From Anoxybacter fermentans (GTDB lineage: Bacteria > Bacillota > Halanaerobiia > DY22613), in assembly GCF_003991135.1 (NCBI RefSeq), contig NZ_CP016379.1:620001-684000 (forward strand): a stretch of 64,000 nt of DNA, written 5' to 3'. Under the pieces are notes generated by a model. It ran no database searches. It saw only the letters and a list, made by a program, of their open reading frames with translations, and was not told where the DNA came from. The position numbers and the translations under genes were made by a program. Shown in pieces: positions 62,051 through 64,000 of the stretch (its first letter is position 1; each line of letters opens with the position of its first letter).

Positions 62051-62078
62051 CTCTGGTAATTATTAATAAAATGATTTT

Positions 62079-62118
62079 ACTGCAAAATTTCAAAAAAATT
62101 TTTGAACCATCTGATTGA
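62079..62118 (-). repeat. Palindromic element fragment, copy 14
   Basis: ACTGCAAAATTTC and AATTTTTGAACCATCTGA match the outer left end of the minus-orientation element, with an internal deletion; the rest is missing. It lies 29 bases after the MFS stop. Confidence 0.6.
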
Positions 62119-62175
62119 AGATATTTTTTTCTCAAAGTAAGATAATTAATAAAACGCAAATTTACCTCTACCATC

Positions 62176-62205
62176 TTGACAAATTGAAAAATATTGTTTT
62201 ATAAT
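62176..62205 (+). promoter_or_regulatory. Promoter of the glyS leader
   Basis: TTGACA (62176-62181), 18-base spacer, TATAAT (62200-62205). Confidence 0.8.
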
Positions 62206-62211
62206 GAACTT

Positions 62212-62440
62212 TAGAAGAAAAGAAAATATCGGGTACCTGCTGGGAATAGTAGCAAAATTCCTTCCTTAATAGCGAGCAGAGGATGGTGGAAGCTCTGCAG
62301 GAATATTTTGTGAAACGGCACCAGCATTTTAGGGTACTAACCGTTAAGAGTGGTCAACCTTGTATTTAAGGTTGGCAACTGAGGTGGAACCGTCCGTAAA
62401 AGGACCCTCAGGTCTAAGTGGCCTGAGGGCTTTATAATTT
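62212..62440 (+). promoter_or_regulatory. Glycine T-box leader
   Basis: Contains a Stem I-like part with GCAGAGGATGGTGG and GGTACC/GGTACT, a likely specifier GGC (62317-62319, Gly), the T-box sequence GAGGTGGAACCGTCCG (62381-62396), and a terminator CCCTCAGG/CCTGAGGG (62405-62429) followed by TTTATAATTTT. Uncharged tRNA-Gly would pair at specifier and T-box and prevent termination before glyS. The specifier is assigned from position only. Confidence 0.88.
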
Positions 62441-62477
62441 TGAGTAGTAAAAAAGATTCAAAAGGAGGAGAGAATAA

Positions 62478-63866
62478 ATGGGAAAAGAGATTAAAGGCGA
62501 AGAACTGATGAATAAGATTGTCTCACTTTGTAAAAGGCGCGGTTTTGTTTATCAGGGTTCAGAAATTTATGGCGGCCTTGCAAACACCTGGGATTATGGT
62601 CCTCTAGGTGTTGAATTGAAAAGGAATGTAAAAGAAGCCTGGTGGAAAAGAGTTGTCCGTGAGCGGGATGATGTAGTAGGTTTGGATAGTGCTATTTTGA
62701 TGCATCCCAAAACCTGGGAAGCATCCGGTCACCTGGCAAGTTTTAATGATGCCCTCATCGATTGTAAGGTCTGTAAGTCTAGATTCCGGGCTGACCATTT
62801 AATTGAAGAAGCTTTGGAGATGGATGTGGAGGGTAAGAGTGAAGAGGAAATGACCAAAATTATTAAAGAGAATGAAATTAAATGCCCAACCTGTGGTAAT
62901 GCAGATTGGACGGATGCCAGAGCTTTTAACCTGATGTTTAAGACATTCCAGGGAGTAGTAGAAGATCAGTCTAATGTAGTCTATCTTAGGCCTGAAACTG
63001 CCCAGGGAATATTTGTAAACTTCAAAAATGTAGTAGATACCTGTCGGGTTAAGCTTCCATTTGGAATTGCCCAGATAGGAAAAGCGTTCCGTAATGAGAT
63101 AACTCCAGGTAACTTTATTTTCAGAACCCGTGAGTTTGAACAGATGGAATTAGAATTTTTCGTAAGACCTGGAGAAGATGAAGAATGGTTCGAGTATTGG
63201 CGCGAGTTTGCTATGAACTGGTTTATTGAGCTGGGTGTATCTTCTGAAAGGCTCAAATTCTATGATCATCCGAAGGAAAAACTTTCCCACTATTCCAAAG
63301 CTACAACTGACTTGATTTTCCATTTCCCATTTGGTTGGGAGGAACTTTGGGGCATTGCTAATCGAACAGACTTTGACTTAAGTGCCCATATTGAGCATTC
63401 TGGTAAAAAATTAACCTACTATGATCCACAGACGAAAGAACATATTGTACCATATGTTATTGAACCATCCCTGGGTGTAGACCGGGCCATGTTGGCTTTT
63501 CTGGTAGATGCGTATTCTGAAGACGAAGTGGAGGGTCAAACCCGTGTTTATCTGGACTTCCATCCTGAGCTAGCTCCAATTAAGGTTGCTGTACTGCCAT
63601 TAACAAAGAAAGACTCGTTGAAGGAATTGGCAATGAAGATTTATAACCGGTTGAAGAAATTGTATAATGCTGAATATGATGAAGGTGGTAGTATCGGTAA
63701 ACGGTATCGGCGCCAGGATGAGATTGGTACGCCATATTGTATCACTGTTGATTTTGAAAGTCTTGATGACCAAATGGTTACAGTGCGGGATCGGAATACT
63801 CTTGAACAGGATCGAATTGCCATTGATCAGGTGGAACAGTATCTGCGAGATAAACTTGGATTTTGA
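62478..63866 (+). CDS. glyS: Glycyl-tRNA synthetase (single-chain, class II)
   Basis: Joins glycine to tRNA-Gly. 462 residues of the dimeric eukaryote/archaea-like type, not the glyQS alpha-beta type. Motif 1 region [11 protein letters not shown] (about 36), an inserted Cys motif CKVCKSRF ... CPTCGNADW, motif 2 [21 protein letters not shown] (in parts, about 203), motif 3 [13 protein letters not shown] (about 329), and a C-terminal anticodon-binding domain (about 360-460). The ATG has AAAGGAGGAGAGAATAA upstream. Regulated by the T-box above. Confidence 0.97.
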   Translation: MGKEIKGEELMNKIVSLCKRRGFVYQGSEIYGGLANTWDYGPLGVELKRNVKEAWWKRVVRERDDVVGLDSAILMHPKTWEASGHLASFNDALIDCKVCKSRFRADHLIEEALEMDVEGKSEEEMTKIIKENEIKCPTCGNADWTDARAFNLMFKTFQGVVEDQSNVVYLRPETAQGIFVNFKNVVDTCRVKLPFGIAQIGKAFRNEITPGNFIFRTREFEQMELEFFVRPGEDEEWFEYWREFAMNWFIELGVSSERLKFYDHPKEKLSHYSKATTDLIFHFPFGWEELWGIANRTDFDLSAHIEHSGKKLTYYDPQTKEHIVPYVIEPSLGVDRAMLAFLVDAYSEDEVEGQTRVYLDFHPELAPIKVAVLPLTKKDSLKELAMKIYNRLKKLYNAEYDEGGSIGKRYRRQDEIGTPYCITVDFESLDDQMVTVRDRNTLEQDRIAIDQVEQYLRDKLGF

Positions 63867-63877
63867 AAATTAACTAA

Positions 63878-63925
63878 AAAAGGCTGTTGATGAAGTAAAA
63901 AGGATCAACAGCCTTTTTGTTTTAT
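63878..63925 (+). terminator. Intrinsic terminator of glyS
   Basis: AAAAAGGCTGTTGA pairs with TCAACAGCCTTTTT, loop about 14 bases, then G and T's. Confidence 0.88.
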
Positions 63926-63939
63926 TTATTATTTATTAA

Positions 63940-64000
63940 ACTGCAAAAAGCTAATTTTTCGCTTCAAAAGAAATTTTTCGAACCATCTAAAGTTCGATTT
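63940..64000 (-). repeat. Long palindromic interspersed element, copy 15 (cut by window end)
   Basis: Begins ACTGCAAAAAGC, then CGCTTCAAAAG and CGAACCATCTAAAGTTCGA, identical to the outer arm of subfamily II. It starts 15 bases after the glyS terminator. Confidence 0.85.

Overview
The window looks like a chromosomal piece of a low-GC, spore-forming anaerobic Firmicute (Clostridia or Halanaerobiia type). This rests on gene content and order: dipicolinate synthase spoVFA-spoVFB, a YmxH/YlmC PRC-barrel protein, asd-dapG-dapA, RNase J, a TepA-like ClpP protein, YlzJ, SpoIIIE/FtsK, a YmfC-type GntR regulator, YmfK and RodZ follow the order known from the Bacillus spoVF-ymf region. Strong AGGAGG sites, many TTG/GTG starts and a glycine T-box also fit. 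The species cannot be named from the sequence alone.

Layout. 1-8.8 kb: two polysaccharide deacetylase-like genes, a VanW protein, dUTPase, a YgiQ radical SAM protein, YmxH, a stress-type glycine-zipper protein and a large secreted beta-propeller. 9.6-16.2 kb: dipicolinate and lysine/diaminopimelate genes ending in RNase J. 16.2-26.3 kb: a type III-A (Csm) CRISPR-Cas module inserted between RNase J and the TepA region, with two leader/array loci and a separate cas6. 26.7-45.4 kb: TepA, YlzJ, two Na/phosphate cotransporters around UppP, SpoIIIE, YmfC, a nucleoside ABC importer, YmfK, RodZ, CvpA, a CPBP protease, an unrecognised conserved protein and a nucleoside phosphorylase. 45.6-53 kb: an accessory stretch on the minus strand with a membrane propeller protein, a GTPase next to an integron attC-like palindrome, an ISL3 element and a decayed IS256 element. 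53.2-55.2 kb: three repeated minus-strand tRNA operons (Pro, Thr; Pro, Tyr, Thr, Glu; Pro, Tyr, Thr) plus one decayed tRNA-Glu. 55.3-64 kb: SurE, small membrane proteins, an SNF2 helicase, a BON-domain protein, a structured RNA candidate, a broken NUDIX gene, an MFS transporter and T-box-controlled glycyl-tRNA synthetase.

The most unusual feature is a roughly 209-bp nested palindrome scattered through the window: 13 complete, shortened or arm-lacking copies, one copy cut by the window edge, a short end fragment and relics. It has conserved ends (ACTGCAAAAAGC...), two apical hairpins, two subfamilies that differ by paired (compensatory) changes, internal-deletion forms, and a preference for sitting just behind transcription terminators or stop codons. 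Copies bracket the CRISPR module and lie within about 500-bp direct duplications that flank the csm operon.

The CRISPR module has several oddities. The operon is flanked by duplicated leaders. cas6 lies between two CRISPR repeats, and the downstream repeat supplies its last codons and stop. The presumed catalytic Asp of Csm3 is Glu, and no cas1/cas2 is present. Separately, at least five genes have their Shine-Dalgarno sequence in the 3' arm of an inverted repeat; one of these (tepA) has a competing upstream arm.
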